From the NCBI RefSeq assembly GCF_001420695.1, contig NZ_LJJB01000013.1, positions 720,121 through 784,120 of the forward strand: a stretch of 64,000 nucleotides of DNA, written 5' to 3'. This DNA comes from Brevibacillus choshinensis (lineage in GTDB: Bacteria > Bacillota > Bacilli > Brevibacillales > Brevibacillaceae). A program made the translations under genes and the position numbers. A model generated the notes under the pieces. It worked only from the letters and a program-made list of their open reading frames with translations. It did no database searches and had not been told where the DNA came from. Of the stretch, positions 1 through 9,553 are shown piece after piece; position 1 is the first letter of the stretch, and each line of letters opens with the position of its first letter.

Positions 1-879
1 CAGATCAAGGAACGGTCCCCATTACCGCTCGTCGCTGACATTCACTTCGATCACAAGCTCGCTTTGATTGCTCTGGAAAGCGGAATCGATAAAATTCGGA
101 TCAATCCGGGTAATATCGGATCCAAGGAGAAAACGCAAAGAGTCGTCGAGGCTTGCAGAGAACGTAATGTACCGATCCGTATTGGAGTAAACTCCGGTTC
201 CGTTGAAAAGCGGTTACTCGAAAAATATGGTTATCCATCTCCAGAAGCTATCGTAGAAAGTGCAATGGACCACGTGCAGATCCTCGAAGACTTGAACTAC
301 GACAACATTGTCATCTCTTTGAAGTCTTCAGATGTTCCAACGATGATCCAAACGTACTCGCTTATGGCGCAAAAACGTAACTATCCGCTGCACGTCGGGG
401 TTACGGAAGCGGGGACTCAATTCTCTGGCAGCATCAAGTCTGCTGTAGGGATTGGTACCGTTTTGTCCATGGGGATTGGTGATACCATCCGTGTTTCGCT
501 TACAGCAGATCCGGTTGAAGAGATCAAGGTAGCCAAGCAAATTTTGCGCAGTCTCGATATCGTCAATAACGATCCAGTTGTCATTGCATGCCCTTCCTGC
601 GGACGTTGTGCAATTGATCTGATTGGTTTGGCGACGAAAGTTGAGGACGCTATTTCTACCTTGAAAGTTCCTTTGAAAGTAGCCGTTATGGGTTGTGCGG
701 TAAATGGACCTGGAGAAGCGCGTGAGGCCGATGTAGGCGTTGCGGGTGGTAACGGAGAAGGTTTGATTTTCCGCAATGGCGAAATTGTTCGGAAAGTCAA
801 GGAAACCGAACTGTTTGAAGAATTGATGAAGGAAATTGACGAAATGGTCGGTGAGCAAAAACCTACACATGTAGGGTAA
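1..879 (+). CDS. ispG: 4-hydroxy-3-methylbut-2-enyl diphosphate synthase (flavodoxin), 3' part
   Basis: This is IspG (GcpE), the iron-sulfur enzyme of the MEP isoprenoid pathway that reductively converts 2-C-methylerythritol 2,4-cyclodiphosphate to HMBPP. The reading frame is open from base 1, so the start lies outside the window. The visible part begins with an [11 protein letters not shown] segment and continues through the RINPGNIG stretch of the TIM-barrel. The C-terminal part carries the cluster-binding cysteines in CPSCGRC, and then the family signature [15 protein letters not shown]. The protein ends in a short charged tail before a TAA stop. About 146 bases separate it from proS, with no clear shared terminator. 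The identification rests on family motifs seen over the whole visible length. The missing N-terminus is about a quarter of the usual protein. Confidence 0.96.
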   Translation, partial: QIKERSPLPLVADIHFDHKLALIALESGIDKIRINPGNIGSKEKTQRVVEACRERNVPIRIGVNSGSVEKRLLEKYGYPSPEAIVESAMDHVQILEDLNYDNIVISLKSSDVPTMIQTYSLMAQKRNYPLHVGVTEAGTQFSGSIKSAVGIGTVLSMGIGDTIRVSLTADPVEEIKVAKQILRSLDIVNNDPVVIACPSCGRCAIDLIGLATKVEDAISTLKVPLKVAVMGCAVNGPGEAREADVGVAGGNGEGLIFRNGEIVRKVKETELFEELMKEIDEMVGEQKPTHVG

Positions 880-1025
880 GCGATCTGATTGGTGAGCGTT
901 AGGAATGGCTAAGCACAGACGCTCATGAATTCTGAAACGAATGAAGCTTTCTGCTAAACCGCGGTCTCTCATCAATGAGCAGGCCGCGTTAAAGGTTTTC
1001 TATAAGGCATAAGGAGGACACGCAC

Positions 1026-2774
1026 GTGTTGAAGCAAAGCCAAATGTTGATTCCTACCCTGCGGGAAGTACCTGCTGACGCGGAGATTGCCAGCCACAAG
1101 TTGCTGCTACGCGCCGGTATGGCACGTCAGTTGGCATCCGGTATTTATACCTACCTGCCACTGGCGCTCCGCTCGCTCCATAAAATCCAAGCCATCGTGC
1201 GTGAAGAAATGAACAACGCTGGCGGTCAGGAACTGTTGATGCCTGCGATGCAGCCTGCTGAGCTGTGGCACCAAACTGGCCGTTGGGATGTATACGGCCC
1301 TGAGCTGGTCCGTCTGCGCGACCGCCATGATCGTTCCTTTGCCTTGGGACCGACCCACGAAGAGGTCATCACCAGCCTGGTTCGTGATGAAATCAATTCT
1401 TACAAAAAGCTGCCAATCAACCTGTACCAAATCCAAACCAAGTTTCGTGATGAAGTACGCCCACGCTTCGGACTGATTCGTTGCCGTGAATTCATCATGA
1501 AAGATGCGTATTCGTTTGACACGACCCAAGAAGGTCTGGATCGCAATTTCCAAGCGATGTACGATGCCTACACAAACATCTTTACCCGCGTCGGATTGAA
1601 TTTCCGTGCTGTTGAAGCGGACGCAGGGGCAATCGGTGGAAAAGGAACTTATGAGTTTATGGCGCTGTGTGATATCGGTGAAGACACCATCGCTTACTCC
1701 GAAGAAGGTGATTTTGCTGCCAATCTGGAGAAGGCAGAAGTCGTGTACAAGCCTGCCGCAAAACCAGAGACAGAAGCACCAGCAGCAGAAAAATTGCATA
1801 CGCCTGGTGTGAAAACGATCGAGCAATTGACAAATGCGCTCCATATTGAAGCCAAGCAGATTGTGAAAAGCTTGATCTACCGTGTAGATGACAAGCTTGT
1901 AATGGTTCTGGTTCGTGGTGATCACGAGTTGAACGAAATCAAGTTGAAAAACTTGTATGACGCAACCAGCGTAGGGCTGGCGACTGAGGCTGATATTGTA
2001 TCTGTCACAGGAGCACCTGCAGGATTTGTTGGGCCAGTTGGCATCGACAGTGAGAAAGTGGAAATCATCGCGGATAATAATGTTCAGGATGTTTATGATG
2101 GCGTCGTAGGAGCCAACGAAACGGACTACCACCTTCAACACGTTGCTGCAGGACGGGATTTTACAGTTTCTCGTTATGCTGATTTGCGTAATATTACCGA
2201 AGAAGATACTTGCCCTCGTACAGGCGGTGCAATTAAATTTGCACGTGGTGTAGAAGTAGGTCATGTATTCAAACTCGGAACGAAATATTCGAAAGCGATT
2301 GGCGCGACCTTCCTCGATGAGAATGGAAGAAGCCAACCGATGATCATGGGCTGCTACGGTATCGGGGTATCCCGTACGATCGCGGCAGTCATCGAGCAAA
2401 ATAACGATGAGAATGGAATCATTTGGCCAGTCGCTGTCGCACCTTTCCACGTGCACGTGATTCCGGTCAATGTTAAAGTAGAAGAACAACGTCAGACCAG
2501 TGAGCAGATCACAGAAGCATTGCGTAAATCAGGCGTCGAAGTGCTATTTGATGACCGCCCTGAGCGTGCTGGTGTGAAGTTCAAGGATGCTGACTTGATC
2601 GGCTTGCCTCTGCGCATCACCGTGTCCGACAAGGCTGCGGAAGAAGGAACCGTTGAAGTTCGCGTACGTAAAACCGGTGAGACCGTTCATGTCAAACTGG
2701 ACGATATCACCACTGAAGTGAAAGCTCTGCTTGCTCGTGTGGATCACACTGGAGCAGAACTGTTCGGTCAGTAA
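1026..2774 (+). CDS. proS: prolyl-tRNA synthetase (bacterial type, with editing insertion)
   Basis: ProS charges tRNA-Pro with proline in the cytoplasm. The 582-residue length is typical of the bacterial type. The class II catalytic core shows motif 2 around residues 139-160 ([17 protein letters not shown]) and motif 3 near residue 440 ([10 protein letters not shown]). Between them, at about residues 225-400, lies the YbaK-like insertion that deacylates misacylated Ala-tRNA-Pro. The C-terminus is the anticodon-binding domain. The GTG start at 1026 follows the ribosome site AAGGAGGA at about 1011-1018. The gene sits between ispG and polC, as in other Bacillales. A strong hairpin with a U-run follows at 2814, so proS probably ends its own transcript. 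Confidence 0.97.
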   Translation: MLKQSQMLIPTLREVPADAEIASHKLLLRAGMARQLASGIYTYLPLALRSLHKIQAIVREEMNNAGGQELLMPAMQPAELWHQTGRWDVYGPELVRLRDRHDRSFALGPTHEEVITSLVRDEINSYKKLPINLYQIQTKFRDEVRPRFGLIRCREFIMKDAYSFDTTQEGLDRNFQAMYDAYTNIFTRVGLNFRAVEADAGAIGGKGTYEFMALCDIGEDTIAYSEEGDFAANLEKAEVVYKPAAKPETEAPAAEKLHTPGVKTIEQLTNALHIEAKQIVKSLIYRVDDKLVMVLVRGDHELNEIKLKNLYDATSVGLATEADIVSVTGAPAGFVGPVGIDSEKVEIIADNNVQDVYDGVVGANETDYHLQHVAAGRDFTVSRYADLRNITEEDTCPRTGGAIKFARGVEVGHVFKLGTKYSKAIGATFLDENGRSQPMIMGCYGIGVSRTIAAVIEQNNDENGIIWPVAVAPFHVHVIPVNVKVEEQRQTSEQITEALRKSGVEVLFDDRPERAGVKFKDADLIGLPLRITVSDKAAEEGTVEVRVRKTGETVHVKLDDITTEVKALLARVDHTGAELFGQ

Positions 2775-2813
2775 TTTACAGCAGGAATAAAGTAGGTTTT
2801 TGTCGAAATTTAC

Positions 2814-2850
2814 GGGGTACTCCCCTGAGGAAATGGGAGTACCTCTTTTT
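2814..2850 (+). terminator. intrinsic terminator after proS
   Basis: A hairpin forms from GGTACTCCC and GGGAGTACC, separated by a 10-base loop, and is followed by TCTTTTTCTT. It lies about 40 bases after the proS stop and ends about 25 bases before polC. Confidence 0.85.
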
Positions 2851-2876
2851 CTTGTTTTGGGGAAGGTGGGATATCC

Positions 2877-5800
2877 GTGGACCGTACACAAGAGCAAAAG
2901 CATCGTTTCTCCCTGCTGGTCAAGCAAATGGATCTGCCAGCAGAATGGGTGGAGCGTTTTTTTCTGGATGGACAGATTGATAAACTCGAGCTGTACAAGC
3001 AAAATCGGGAATGGGTGTTTCGCTTTACGCTGCCCAACATGCTGCCAGCCGACGTATTCCATGCGTTTACGCAACGGTTGTCACAGACGTTTTCGCATTT
3101 GGCAAAAGTAGATGCGAGTTTTCGTTATGGGCAAAAACCACCATTATCACAGATCGTAGATGAATATTGGGATGTCCTGCTTGGCAGAGTAGAGCCTGCC
3201 CTCAATTCGCTGGCGGTTACGATGAAAACAGCGAGGAAGCAGGTAGATCAGCAAGAGATCAAAGTTTACTTGCCGACCGAAATGACGGTAGAAGTCGCGA
3301 AGAAAAAGAAAGCCGACAGCGAGCTGCTAGCGACTTTTCAAAAAGTGACGGACACGTCGCCGAGGTTCACTTTCCATGCCGAGGAGAGTGATGAAGCTTA
3401 CAAGGCTTTTGTTGAGCAACGAAACGAAGAGGAACGAGCCCTGGTAGAAGTCGTAATGACGGCTGCTGCGGCTGAAAGCAAGTCTTCTGACAAGACCGAA
3501 GCCATCACCACCTTAATGATGGGCTATGAGATCAAGGATGCGCCCATTCCGATCTGCGAGATTCAGGATGAAGAGCGTCGTATTGTTATCCAAGGTACCG
3601 TGTTCAATGTCGAGGTCAAGGAGCTGCGCAGTGGTCGACACTTGCTTACGTTTAACGTGTCGGACTATACAGACTCACTCACGGTCAAAATGTTTTCTCG
3701 CGACAAGGAAGACGTCAAGATGCTGGAAGCCCTCAAGGATGGCATGTGGGTGAAGGTAAGAGGTAGCGTACAGCATGATACCTTTATTCGAGATCTTGTG
3801 ATGAATGCCAATGATCTCAATCAGATTGAGCAAGTCGTGCGTCGAGATACGGCTGACGAGAAGCGAGTGGAACTGCACTGTCATACACCGATGAGTGCAT
3901 TGGATGCGGTCGCCTCCGTTAAATCACTGGTATCGACAGCGGCGAAATGGGGTCATCCGGCGATCGCTATAACGGACCATGGAGTCGTACAGTCATTCCC
4001 AGAGGCATATTCTGTTGCGAAGAAAAACAACATCAAGTGTATTCTAGGGATGGAAGCGTACGTAATCGAAGACGGGATTGATATCATCTACAATCTCACC
4101 TCTGAAAACAACGTCGCCATCGATGAACATACTGAATATGTGGTGTTTGATACGGAGACGACAGGTCTAAATGCCGCAGAACATACGATTATCGAGATCG
4201 CTGCTGTAAAGATGAAAGGCTCTGAGATCATCGATCAATGGACGGAATTGATCGACCCACAATTGGAAATTGGACCGAAAACGACTGAGATCACAGGAAT
4301 TACGAATGAAATGCTGCGTGGTCAAGAGACACTCGACGTTGTTCTTCGCAAATTTAAGGAATTTACGGGAGATGGCATTCTAGTCGCCCATAATGCTGAA
4401 TTCGATAAAGCGTTTATCAATGCATGTGCGAAACGAGTTGGCATGGAACCTTGGAACAACGCATTTTTGGACACGTTGCCTTTGGCTCGCATGATGTATA
4501 AAGGAATGCGGAACTATCGCTTGGGCAGTTTGGCCAAAAAATTTAACGTAGAGTTGATCAATGCTCACCGTGCGTTGGATGATACCGTTGCACTGGCCCA
4601 TGTGTTCCAGCAAATGCTCAAAGATATCAAGGAAGCAGAAATCAAAACGCTCGCAGAGTTAAACGAGCGAAGTAACGCGGAAGCGGATTATAAGAGCGGA
4701 CGTCCATTCCACGCGACCATTCTCGTGAAAAACAAGGAAGGGCTCAAAAACCTGTACAAGCTGGTGAGTCGCTCCCATGTTGAAACTTTCTTCAGATGGC
4801 CTCGGATTCAACGCAGCCAGTTGACGAAGTACAGAGAAGGTCTGCTCGTAGGAACGGCATGTAAAGATGGAGAGCTGATGCAGGCGATCTTACGCGGGAA
4901 ATCTCCTGAGGAGCTAAAGGAAGTTGCTGCTTTCTATGACTACTTGGAGCTTCAGCCCGTCGCACAATATTCACCTCTCTTGCGCAATGAAGAAATACCG
5001 AGCCTGGAGACGATGAAGGGCTACCACCGTATGATTGTGGAAATGGGCAAAGAGCTGGATAAGCCCGTCGTTGCGACAGGGGACGTACACTTCCTCAATC
5101 CGCAGGATGAGATCTTCCGCGATGTCTTTTTGTTATCCAAAGGGGATCCAACAGCGGGTAACCAGCCTCCACTTTACTTGCACACGACGGATGAAATGCT
5201 GGAGGCATTCTCTTTCCTGGGAGAAGAAACCGCACGCGAGATTGTCGTGACGAATACGAATGCCATAGCTGACATGATCGAGGATGTCAGCCCAATTCCG
5301 GATAAGCTGTACACGCCTATCATCGAGGGTGCAGATGACGAGCTGCGCCAGATGTGCTACGACAAAGCCAGATTACTTTATGGCGACCCACTGCCAGAAC
5401 TGGTAGAGCACCGTTTGGAAAAGGAATTGACCAGTATTATCAAGCACGGCTTCGGCGTGATTTATTTGATTTCCCAACGTCTGGTGACAAAGTCACTGAC
5501 AGATGGCTATCTCGTAGGTTCACGGGGATCGGTAGGTTCCTCTTTCGTCGCTACGATGTCGGATATTACCGAGGTTAATCCATTACCGCCGCATTACCGT
5601 TGTCCGAGCTGCAAGCACAGTGAATTCATTACGGATGGTTCGATCGCGTCCGGATTTGACCTGCCGGATAAAGAATGTTCGTCTTGTGGCACGAGCTATG
5701 CGAAGGATGGACAGGACATTCCGTTCGAAACGTTCCTAGGCTTCAAAGGGGACAAGGTACCGGATATTGACTTGAACTTCTCAGGGGACTATCAGCCACG

Positions 5801-7181
5801 TGCGCATAAATACACCCAGGAGTTGTTCGGATCGGACTATGTTTATCGAGCGGGCACGATCGGTACCGTAGCGGAAAAAACAGCTTACGGTTACGTCCGC
5901 AAATACGCCGATGAACGAAAAATGACTCTGCGCAATGCGGAAGTATCGCGCATTGTAAATGGCTGCACGGGCGTAAAACGGACGACAGGACAGCACCCGG
6001 GCGGGATTATCGTTGTTCCGGACTACATGGAAATTGAAGATTTTTGTCCGATTCAGTTCCCAGCGGATGATAACGAGTCAGAATGGCGCACCACTCATTT
6101 TGACTTCCACTCGATTCATGATAACTTGTTAAAACTTGATATTCTGGGACACGACGATCCCACGGTGATACGGATGCTGCAAGACTTGACGGGCATGGAT
6201 CCGAAAACCATTCCGCTGGATGACAAGAAGACCATGTCGATTTTCAGTACGACGGAAGCATTAGGAGTGACTCCTGAGCAAATCGGTACGAATATGGGAA
6301 CATTGGGAATCCCCGAATTTGGTACCAAATTCGTACGTCAAATGCTTGAAGATACTAAGCCGACCACGTTTGCCGAGCTGGTTCAGATTTCCGGTTTGTC
6401 TCACGGAACGGACGTTTGGTTGAATAACGCTCAAGATTTGATTCGCAATGGTACGTGTAAGCTGCCTGACGTTATTGGTTGTCGTGATGACATCATGGTT
6501 TACTTGATTTACAAAGGCCTGGAACCTTCACGTGCATTTAAGATCATGGAGTCGGTGCGGAAAGGGAAGGGCGTGCCAGAGGAAGATCAGGTAGAGATGC
6601 GGAACAACAACGTTCCTGAATGGTATATCCAGTCATGTCAACGAATTAAGTACATGTTCCCGAAAGCGCATGCCACCGCATACGTGATGATGGCCGTACG
6701 CATTGCCTACTTCAAGGTGCATCGCCCGCTGGAGTTTTACGCGACGTACTTTACCGTTCGCGCAGATGATTTCGACATTCCTCTAATGGTAAAAGGCTCG
6801 GCGGCTATTCGACAAAAAATTGATGAGATCGAAGGGAAAGGCCATGACGCGCAGCCAAAAGAAAAATCGTTGCTAACCGTACTGGAGATGGCCTTGGAAA
6901 TGGTGGAGCGTGGTTATCGTTTTGCCAATGTCGATCTGTATGCATCCGATGCCTCCCGCTTTTTGATCGACGGGGATTCCTTGATCGCGCCATTTAATGC
7001 GCTGCCTGGATTAGGGACGAATGCTGCGATCAGCATCGTAGAAGCGAGAAAGCAAGGAGAGTTCCTATCCAAGGAAGACTTGCTCTCTCGTTCGCGAATC
7101 TCCAAGACCATTTTGGAGTATCTGGAGGAGCAGGGCGCCCTGAAAGGATTGCCAGAATCAAACCAGCTGTCCTTGTTCTAA
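2877..7181 (+). CDS. polC: DNA polymerase III alpha subunit, PolC type
   Basis: PolC is the replicative, proofreading DNA polymerase of low-GC Gram-positive bacteria. The 1434 residues match the usual length. In order: an N-terminal region and OB-fold; a PHP domain starting near residue 329 ([13 protein letters not shown]); a DnaQ-like 3'-5' exonuclease inserted in the PHP domain with DTETTG near residue 425; a zinc-binding module with two Cys pairs (CPSC near residue 909, then CSSC); and the polymerase core with the catalytic aspartates in PDIDLNFSG near residue 961. The GTG start is preceded by a GGGGAAGGTGGG-type ribosome site. The stop overlaps an ATG (TAATG), but the next true gene, rimP, begins 168 bases further on behind its own promoter. 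Confidence 0.98.
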   Translation: MDRTQEQKHRFSLLVKQMDLPAEWVERFFLDGQIDKLELYKQNREWVFRFTLPNMLPADVFHAFTQRLSQTFSHLAKVDASFRYGQKPPLSQIVDEYWDVLLGRVEPALNSLAVTMKTARKQVDQQEIKVYLPTEMTVEVAKKKKADSELLATFQKVTDTSPRFTFHAEESDEAYKAFVEQRNEEERALVEVVMTAAAAESKSSDKTEAITTLMMGYEIKDAPIPICEIQDEERRIVIQGTVFNVEVKELRSGRHLLTFNVSDYTDSLTVKMFSRDKEDVKMLEALKDGMWVKVRGSVQHDTFIRDLVMNANDLNQIEQVVRRDTADEKRVELHCHTPMSALDAVASVKSLVSTAAKWGHPAIAITDHGVVQSFPEAYSVAKKNNIKCILGMEAYVIEDGIDIIYNLTSENNVAIDEHTEYVVFDTETTGLNAAEHTIIEIAAVKMKGSEIIDQWTELIDPQLEIGPKTTEITGITNEMLRGQETLDVVLRKFKEFTGDGILVAHNAEFDKAFINACAKRVGMEPWNNAFLDTLPLARMMYKGMRNYRLGSLAKKFNVELINAHRALDDTVALAHVFQQMLKDIKEAEIKTLAELNERSNAEADYKSGRPFHATILVKNKEGLKNLYKLVSRSHVETFFRWPRIQRSQLTKYREGLLVGTACKDGELMQAILRGKSPEELKEVAAFYDYLELQPVAQYSPLLRNEEIPSLETMKGYHRMIVEMGKELDKPVVATGDVHFLNPQDEIFRDVFLLSKGDPTAGNQPPLYLHTTDEMLEAFSFLGEETAREIVVTNTNAIADMIEDVSPIPDKLYTPIIEGADDELRQMCYDKARLLYGDPLPELVEHRLEKELTSIIKHGFGVIYLISQRLVTKSLTDGYLVGSRGSVGSSFVATMSDITEVNPLPPHYRCPSCKHSEFITDGSIASGFDLPDKECSSCGTSYAKDGQDIPFETFLGFKGDKVPDIDLNFSGDYQPRAHKYTQELFGSDYVYRAGTIGTVAEKTAYGYVRKYADERKMTLRNAEVSRIVNGCTGVKRTTGQHPGGIIVVPDYMEIEDFCPIQFPADDNESEWRTTHFDFHSIHDNLLKLDILGHDDPTVIRMLQDLTGMDPKTIPLDDKKTMSIFSTTEALGVTPEQIGTNMGTLGIPEFGTKFVRQMLEDTKPTTFAELVQISGLSHGTDVWLNNAQDLIRNGTCKLPDVIGCRDDIMVYLIYKGLEPSRAFKIMESVRKGKGVPEEDQVEMRNNNVPEWYIQSCQRIKYMFPKAHATAYVMMAVRIAYFKVHRPLEFYATYFTVRADDFDIPLMVKGSAAIRQKIDEIEGKGHDAQPKEKSLLTVLEMALEMVERGYRFANVDLYASDASRFLIDGDSLIAPFNALPGLGTNAAISIVEARKQGEFLSKEDLLSRSRISKTILEYLEEQGALKGLPESNQLSLF

Positions 7182-7214
7182 TGAGGCGTCAAGAGACTGT
7201 CGCTCATCCAAAGG

Positions 7215-7243
7215 TTGTCAGCGGAGGGCGCTTATGCTATAAT
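7215..7243 (+). promoter_or_regulatory. SigA promoter of the rimP-nusA-infB operon
   Basis: TTGTCA at 7215-7220 and TATAAT at 7238-7243 are separated by 17 bases, with a TGC just upstream of the -10 (extended -10). This is close to consensus and is the first good promoter after polC, so it most likely drives the transcription/translation operon. Confidence 0.8.
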
Positions 7244-7280
7244 TTTTTTGGAAATACTGGTTTTATACGCATGACAGATC

Positions 7281-7308
7281 GAGAGTGGGGAAACCCACTC
7301 TTTCTTTC
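7281..7308 (+). promoter_or_regulatory. terminator-like hairpin in the rimP leader
   Basis: AGAGTGGG and CCCACTCT pair around a GAAA tetraloop and are followed by TTCTTTC. The element begins about 30 bases after the expected transcription start and ends about 40 bases before the rimP start codon. It resembles a weak intrinsic terminator, and may attenuate the operon or protect the 5' end. That role is inferred from position only. Confidence 0.6.
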
Positions 7309-7348
7309 TGGCTACACCTCAGGGTTCATACGAGAAGGAGGTACTTGC

Positions 7349-7807
7349 TTGAGCAAGGTAACGGACATCGTCTCCGAACTGGCCACGCCCATTGTTGACG
7401 AATTGGGTCTGGAACTAGTTGAAATTGAGTACAAAAAGGAAGGCAGCAACTGGTTTCTGCGCGTCTTTATCGACAATGAAACTGGCAACATCGACATCGA
7501 TGACTGCGCCCTTGTCAGCGAGAAGCTGAGCCAAATATTAGATGAAGTGGATCCGATCCCAACTGCATACTTCTTGGAAGTATCCTCGCCGGGCGCTGAG
7601 CGTCCGCTGAGAAAAGATAAAGACTTTGAGAAGGCTGTCGGACGGCATGTTCACATCACAACAAAAGAGCCAATAGAAGGAGCGAGCCTATTCGAAGGCG
7701 AACTGATATCCTTTGAGGATGGCAAGCTGACAGTTAAGGAACCAAAAAAGACGTACGTGATCCCACAAGAACAAATTGACACGGCCCGCATGGCAATCGT
7801 CTTTTAA
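7349..7807 (+). CDS. rimP: ribosome maturation factor RimP
   Basis: RimP assists 30S subunit maturation. The TTG start at 7349 is chosen because AGAAGGAGGT lies 6-8 bases upstream. The protein from there ([19 protein letters not shown]) has 152 residues, the family's usual size. The N-terminal domain carries the [19 protein letters not shown] segment, followed by the [10 protein letters not shown] and [15 protein letters not shown] motifs. The C-terminus is an SH3-like barrel. The same frame extends back to an ATG at 7181 overlapping the polC stop, but that extension has no ribosome site and crosses the promoter and hairpin. This is the first gene of the nusA-infB operon, as in most Firmicutes. 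Confidence 0.95.
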   Translation: MSKVTDIVSELATPIVDELGLELVEIEYKKEGSNWFLRVFIDNETGNIDIDDCALVSEKLSQILDEVDPIPTAYFLEVSSPGAERPLRKDKDFEKAVGRHVHITTKEPIEGASLFEGELISFEDGKLTVKEPKKTYVIPQEQIDTARMAIVF

Positions 7808-7850
7808 TAGTCAAGGCCGGTGGTAAGTAAAGGAGGAGGCAACGAAAGTC

Positions 7851-8942
7851 ATGAACGGCGATTTTATCGAGGCTCTAGAAGCCATTGAGAGAGAGAAAGG
7901 CATCACCAAAGACGTACTGATTGAAGCCATCGAAGCGGCTCTTATCTCTGGATACAAACGTAACTTCAACTCGGCCCAAAATGTGCGAGTAGATGTAAAT
8001 CGTCATTCGGGTACCGTGCGTGTATACGCGCGTAAAAGCGTAGTAGAGGAAGTATTGGATCCACGCCTTGAGATTTCCCTAGAGGCATCACAGGAAATTG
8101 ATCCAAATTTCCGTCTGGATGATATTGTTGAAATTGAGGTAACACCACGTGATTTTGGGCGGATTGCAGCGCAAACAGCGAAGCAAGTCGTTACTCAGCG
8201 CATTCGCGAAGCGGAGCGTGGATTGATCTACAGCGAATTCATCGAGCGTGAGGACGACATCGTTACGGGTGTTGTACAGCGCATGGATGCTCGCAATTAC
8301 TACATCGATCTGGGCAAAGCAGAGGCAGTTATGCCGATCACAGAAAAAATGCCTTCCGAAGACTTCAAATCACAAGATCGCGTAAAGGCATATATCATCA
8401 AGGTAGAAAAAACAACGAAGGGTCCACAAATTGTGGTATCTCGTACCCACCCAGGCCTTTTGAAGAGACTCTTTGAATTAGAAGTTCCAGAGATTTACGA
8501 TGGCGTTGTGGAAATCAAGTCCGTCGCTCGTGAAGCCGGAGACCGTTCCAAAATCGCTGTTCATTCGATTAACGCAGACGTAGATCCAGTCGGTGCATGT
8601 GTCGGTCCTAAGGGCATGCGTGTACAGACGATTGTCACCGAGCTGAAAGGTGAGAAGATTGACATCGTTCGTTGGTCTGAAGACCCCGCTGAGTATGTCG
8701 CAAATGCACTCAGCCCTGCAAAGGTTCTCCACGTTGAAGTGAATGCGGCAGAGAAAGTGACGCGCGTTATCGTGCCAGATTACCAATTGTCTCTGGCGAT
8801 TGGTAAGCGCGGTCAAAATGCACGTCTTGCTGCCAAACTCACCGGATGGAAAATTGATATTAAGAGTGAGTCCCAGGCTGATCAAGAAGGCATCGCTTAT
8901 CCAAAAGCAGTAGAGAGCGATGAAGGGGCTGACAACGAATAA
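7851..8942 (+). CDS. nusA: transcription termination/antitermination factor NusA
   Basis: NusA binds RNA polymerase and modulates pausing, termination and antitermination. The 363 residues match the short Firmicutes form, which lacks the C-terminal repeats found in Proteobacteria. An N-terminal polymerase-binding domain is followed by an S1 domain beginning near residue 135 (DIVTGVVQRMDARNYYIDLG). Two KH domains follow: one at VGPKGMRVQTIV, and a last one at LAIGKRGQNARLAAKLTGW. The ribosome site AAGGAGGAGG precedes the ATG. The gene lies 43 bases after rimP and is followed almost immediately by rnpM, so all are co-transcribed. Confidence 0.97.
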   Translation: MNGDFIEALEAIEREKGITKDVLIEAIEAALISGYKRNFNSAQNVRVDVNRHSGTVRVYARKSVVEEVLDPRLEISLEASQEIDPNFRLDDIVEIEVTPRDFGRIAAQTAKQVVTQRIREAERGLIYSEFIEREDDIVTGVVQRMDARNYYIDLGKAEAVMPITEKMPSEDFKSQDRVKAYIIKVEKTTKGPQIVVSRTHPGLLKRLFELEVPEIYDGVVEIKSVAREAGDRSKIAVHSINADVDPVGACVGPKGMRVQTIVTELKGEKIDIVRWSEDPAEYVANALSPAKVLHVEVNAAEKVTRVIVPDYQLSLAIGKRGQNARLAAKLTGWKIDIKSESQADQEGIAYPKAVESDEGADNE

Positions 8943-8944
8943 TC

Positions 8945-9235
8945 ATGAAGCAAAAAAAAATACCTTTACGTAAATGCATCGTTTGCCAAGGAATGTTCCC
9001 GAAAAAGGAATTAATTCGTGTGGTCCGGACGCCTGAAGAAGAGATCGTCATTGATCTGACCGGAAAGGCGGCTGGCCGTGGAACTTATGTTTGCCGGCAG
9101 GATAGCTGTCTGAAGCCGGATGCGTTCGCGTCGGGAAAATGGAAGAAAGTGCTGGAACGCGCCCTGAATATGTCCATCACCCAAGAGAAATACGATGCAT
9201 TTCGTGAAAAATGGCTGGAGATGATGGGACAATGA
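8945..9235 (+). CDS. rnpM: RnpM/YlxR family RNA-binding protein
   Basis: This is a 96-residue YlxR (DUF448) protein. Family hallmarks are visible: KIPLRKCIVCQGMFPKKELIRVVR at the N-terminus, GRGTYVC in the middle, and a conserved helix (LERALN) near the end. In B. subtilis the protein was recently reported to bind RNase P RNA and modulate its activity, hence the name RnpM. That is prior knowledge, not shown here. The ATG follows the nusA stop by two bases, and the gene overlaps ylxQ by four bases (ATGA), so it is translationally coupled on both sides. Confidence 0.92.
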   Translation: MKQKKIPLRKCIVCQGMFPKKELIRVVRTPEEEIVIDLTGKAAGRGTYVCRQDSCLKPDAFASGKWKKVLERALNMSITQEKYDAFREKWLEMMGQ

Positions 9236-9531
9236 TCCCAAAAGCTGCGCAATTGCTCGGACTCGCAATGCGAGCAAGAAAAGTAATTACCGGTGAGGAG
9301 CTCGTCCTTGCAGCTGTACGCAGTGGTCAGGCCCGCCTGGTGTTGCTAGCAGCGGATGCATCTGACAACACTGCCAAAAAAGTAAGAGATAAATGTTCCT
9401 ATTACGGTGTTTCGTGTGTTACCACTGGGGACCGACACGAACTGGGGCACGCAATCGGAAAAGATGGGCGCGTTACCGTGGCGGTAACCGATGGGAAATT
9501 GGCCGAAAGCATTCAGCGTCTGCTCACCTAA
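9232..9531 (+). CDS. rplGA: L7Ae-family ribosomal/K-turn binding protein YlxQ
   Basis: This is a small L7Ae/L30e/S12e-fold protein of 99 residues that binds K-turn RNA in B. subtilis (YlxQ). The start at 9232 makes an ATGA overlap with rnpM. The ATG at 9211 in the same frame is less likely, because family members begin at IPKAAQLLGLAMRARKV. The fold signature continues with GEELVLAAVRSGQARLVLLAADAS and a terminal helix before a TAA stop. It sits between rnpM and infB, as in nearly all Bacillales, which supports a role in RNA or ribosome biology. The precise function is not established. Confidence 0.92.
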   Translation: MIPKAAQLLGLAMRARKVITGEELVLAAVRSGQARLVLLAADASDNTAKKVRDKCSYYGVSCVTTGDRHELGHAIGKDGRVTVAVTDGKLAESIQRLLT

Positions 9532-9553
9532 CTAACGAAAGGGTGAAGTCCAT

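Noticed and set aside
880-1025. Possible T-box leader upstream of proS, because of an ACCGCGG sequence at about 957
   Set aside because: The gap is only 146 bases, the full T-box motif (GGTGGNACCGCG) is absent, and no terminator/antiterminator pair with a U-run is seen.
1107-2489. 460-codon open frame antisense to proS
   Set aside because: It mirrors the codon structure of a well-supported gene, has no ribosome site, and the translation is Cys/Phe/His-rich without recognisable domains.
7181-7348. N-terminal extension of rimP from an ATG overlapping the polC stop
   Set aside because: There is no ribosome site, the sequence contains the promoter and hairpin, and family members begin at the TTG at 7349.
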